A DNA stretch of 64,000 nt. Origin: Diprion similis. Taxonomy: Eukaryota; Arthropoda; Insecta; Hymenoptera; Diprionidae. The notes beneath the pieces are model-generated. The model was not told the origin of the DNA. It worked only from the letters and a program-made list of their open reading frames with translations, and did not search any database. The DNA lies in assembly GCF_021155765.1 (NCBI RefSeq), contig NC_060114.1, positions 9,171,501 through 9,235,500 on the forward strand. The letters are read 5' to 3'. The translations under genes were made by a program, and so were the position numbers. Below are positions 61,172 through 64,000 of this stretch, in pieces. Position 1 is the first letter of the stretch, and each line of letters begins with the position of its first letter.

Positions 61172-64000
61172 ATGGAGGCGGTTCCTAGGCTGCCGATGAT
61201 ATCCTTCGAGCTGAAAGTCAGTCCCGAACCGAGTTCCTTTGGCCCGAAATTGAAGCAGGTACTTATGTTCTGCACGATACGTTGAAAATGTATTGCTCCA
61301 CTGTCGCTCTTGCGTTCAATTATAATTCGACGTCTGTTGGTCCCGTTTGACAGTTTTTCCTGAATTTTCGCATGTTTGTTTTCCAATTTACAGGCCAAAA
61401 GACTAGTATACTTATTGCATGATTTAGGCATTTGTAAACTTCCTTTAACATCGATTACCGCTTTCTTTGTTCCCCCAGTACATACGTGATTTCTACAATG
61501 AGGATCCGGAGTCCTACAACAATGAGATCCACCAACTCGAATCTCTCAGGGCAACTGCTGTGCGGCCCCCGATTGATGTTACTGGTTGCAACCTACTCAA
61601 GAAGTACTACTGTCAGCTGCACTTCCTACAAAGTCGCTTCCCCATGGGCCATGATGGGGCAGCCGCCGTCACTTTCACATGGTAAATGCACCCCTAAATT
61701 GCGATTCCAGGGACAGTGATACTAAGATAGTCCCTTAAGTGACAAGAACAATTTGAAAATTTCAGGAAAGACACATATGCCAACATGGTCTACTCGCTGG
61801 CCAACATCAGATTTGAGATAATATCCATCTTGTACAATGTTGGGGCGGTGCACACTCAGCTCGGGGCCCAGACCGAACGGACTACTGCAGAGGGCATGAA
61901 AATGGCCTGCGCCCACTTTCAGTGCGCTGCGTGGGCCTTCGACCACTTGAAAAACACTTACCCTCAGCCACCTGGTGTTGACTTGGCCCCCGATCTCATG
62001 ACCTTTATGCATCAGCTGTGCCTCGGTCAAGCCCAGGAATGCATACTGGAGAAAAGCATGCTAGACAATCGTAAAGCAACTATCGTTGGTACGACACTTT
62101 AGTTTTATTTCACTCGTTTCACCTCACAATTTGCAATCTACCATACTTATTCATATCTGCTTGATGCTTCTGATTCCACAGCTAAGGTAGCCACTCAAAT
62201 AGTTGACTACTACAACTTGGCATTAAACACACTTGAGCAAGGAGGAAACGACGATGGCTGTGTCGCAGATACAGTCGGCAGTAAAATCTACAAGGTACAA
62301 ATAATTGGAAACTTGTGCTCGCCAACTGATACTTCTTGAAATTAAATTAGGCATTTTGTTGTTGTGAAGTTTAAATCAATTTGTTGTCTTGACTAGCAAT
62401 AATATTAATAATGCTTTATTACATCTCAGAGCTGGAAGCGGTACGTCCGTTTCAAGAAACTCTACTACCTGGCGGTGTCTCAACTGTACCAAGGCCAGTC
62501 GGCGGAGGAGCAGCAGAAGATGGGAGAGAGGGTGGCGTTCTACAATGCGTCACTGACAACACTGAACGAGGCTCGTGTTCTCTACACAAGTACAAAGGGA
62601 GGTGGCATAATGACGACTAATGAGGACAAAGAGGCGGTGGAGGACGCGCTTACATTCACCAATGATGTCATTGAGGGGAAACGAAAAGCGGCAAAAAACG
62701 AGAACGAATTTATTTACCACGAGGAGGTGCCGGAAAGGGATGCCCTGCCCTCAATAAAGGGCGCTTCTCTTGTCAGAGGAATTCCCTTCAGTGTTAGCGA
62801 CTCTGAGGTTTCTGGTCCAGACATATTTGCCAGGTATGCTTTACAATATTTTTATATCGACAATAATCTAGTTCACTTCAATGAACTTCAGCAATTGTTT
62901 TAATTCGCAGATTAGTACCAATGAAGGTGCACGAAGCGAGTTCACTGTACTCAGAGGAGAAAGCAAAGGTCTTGCGATTAGTTGGAGCTAAGATAGAAGA
63001 ACGAGATCAGCAGCTAGTCACGTACTTGGCATCCCTACGACTGGAAAACTTGAACCTTTGGGACCCTGACAACAAAGACTCCAACACTTTGGCTTTGCCC
63101 GAGGAGTTGGCTGAACGTTGCGCAGCCTTGAATGCAAAACCAACCGCTATTCAGGATTTGATTGATGCGATGGGGAAGCTCGCCGATACTTACCATGATG
63201 TTGAAGCCATGCTCAAGGACATAGACGAGATGTTAACTCATGAAAAAACTCGGTATGTAACAGCTGTTTGTGGTCAACTGTCTTTGTTGACTTAATGCTG
63301 CTCCACTGATGAAACTGTGTCGCTTTTCTTGAAGCTTAGGCTAATTTTACTATACTCCTACCATTGCAGAGAAACAGAGTATCAGGTGGTGCTTGGGAAG
63401 AGACCGCCATCCATAGTAGCAACGGATTTGACCCGAGAGGCCAACAAGTATCAAGAGGCTCATGCAAAGGCTTCAGAAAGCAATCAAGCCCTACACCGGG
63501 CGATGACTCTGCACGTCAATAACCTGCGAATTCTCGCCCAACCGCTGGCTGATCTGATGGCTCACATTCCTTCCCCGAAGACTCGATCTAGCGGTAAGAC
63601 CTTTGCTACTTTACCGTTGGGAAATGTAATTTCAGCAAGTAGGTACTTCTACTCTGAGGGAGTTGTGTTCACAACTTGCAAAAAAATTTCTTTTCATGCA
63701 GGAAACGAAGCAGCAGAGAAGGAGGGTGACGCAATTGCCAGGGAACTGAAACGAATCCTGGGTAAAGTGGACGAAATGCGACGCCAAAGGAGTGAACTAC
63801 ACACACAACTTAGAGACTCGATAGCCCAAGACGACCTGACTCGACTCTTGGTCACTGCCAGCACAGAGCCAGGATCGCTGGATCGTTTGTTCGCAGAGCA
63901 GTTAAGCAAGCACAATAGACTGGTAAGTGCAGCCATCTGTAAGTTGAGAAACCCATCTAGAATCATTTTGGGGCAGATTCAATCCACAAAATTTGATTGA
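61172..64000 (+). CDS. mop: HD-PTP / PTPN23 (myopic), N-terminal part
   Basis: This is a BRO1-domain ESCRT-associated protein that sorts ubiquitinated receptors on endosomes. Exons in the window are 61172-61258, 61479-61681, 61766-62088, 62182-62294, 62430-62833, 62911-63252, 63370-63593 and 63702-63922, giving 639 residues in phase; the gene continues beyond the edge. It starts MEAVPRLPM, as HD-PTP does (MEAVPRMPM), which separates it from ALIX. The BRO1 domain (about 1-370) includes LLKKYYCQLHFLQSRFPMG, AHFQCAAWAFDHL and GQAQECILEKSMLDNRK. The V domain (coiled-coil arms) follows from about LVPMKVHEASSLYSEEKAK. The proline-rich and phosphatase-like regions lie outside the window. The last 78 bases are intron. 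Confidence 0.94.

Noticed and set aside
61172-63922. Calling the last gene ALIX (PDCD6IP)
   Set aside because: The BRO1/V architecture is shared, but the MEAVPR start and residues throughout match HD-PTP better.

Overview
The window is animal nuclear DNA, almost certainly from an insect. Genes are split by short GT–AG introns, several genes have divergent promoters, and there is a complete chitin synthase with the alternative-exon pair typical of insect CHS1. The general look suggests Hymenoptera, but that is inference, because no species-diagnostic marker is visible. I rebuilt exon structures by eye from splice sites, reading phase and remembered family proteins. All joined reading frames close in phase, but none is backed by transcript data here.

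Layout. 180-5400 (-): RtGEF/beta-PIX (SH3-DH-PH-coiled coil) with a candidate alternative 3' exon. 8025-15811 (-): chitin synthase 1, 19 coding exons plus an alternative copy of exon 16. 15812-22510: a 6.7 kb gene-poor stretch with a strong hairpin near its end. 22511-24760 (-): an MPND-type JAMM metalloprotease. 26302-28820 (+): the cysteine desulfurase Nfs1. 29156-30014 (-): a divergent Rab-like GTPase. 30399-30786 (-): LAMTOR4. 31958-33970 (+): NADP isocitrate dehydrogenase. 36037-41008 (+): Cullin-3. 45779-50183 (+): mitochondrial glycerol-3-phosphate dehydrogenase with alternative EF-hand exons. 52728-57580 (+): a glutamine-rich Sp-family zinc-finger factor (Spps/Sp4-like). 59450-60360 (-): Sec61 beta. 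61172 to the window end (+): the first 639 residues of HD-PTP/PTPN23 (myopic), which runs off the edge.

The genes are mostly housekeeping and do not form one pathway. Functional links are loose: Nfs1, IDH and mGPDH serve mitochondria or redox balance; LAMTOR4, the Rab-like GTPase and HD-PTP act on endosomes and lysosomes; CHS1 builds cuticle chitin. Several neighbours are divergently arranged (MPND/Nfs1, LAMTOR4/IDH, Sec61b/HD-PTP), and Nfs1 converges on the GTPase with nearly abutting poly(A) signals.

The least-explained structures are these. A long inverted repeat lies just downstream of the Sp-factor stop, its two arms each built from about nine short degenerate units. A 41-base-arm hairpin lies after MPND. 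A foldback element sits before mGPDH. Two EF-hand exons in mGPDH are separated by only 48 bases. A candidate truncating exon lies inside Cul3. An open frame of about 1.4 kb follows the RtGEF PH-domain exon. I saw no new multi-gene system; the novelty here is in splicing and in repeat or hairpin structures.
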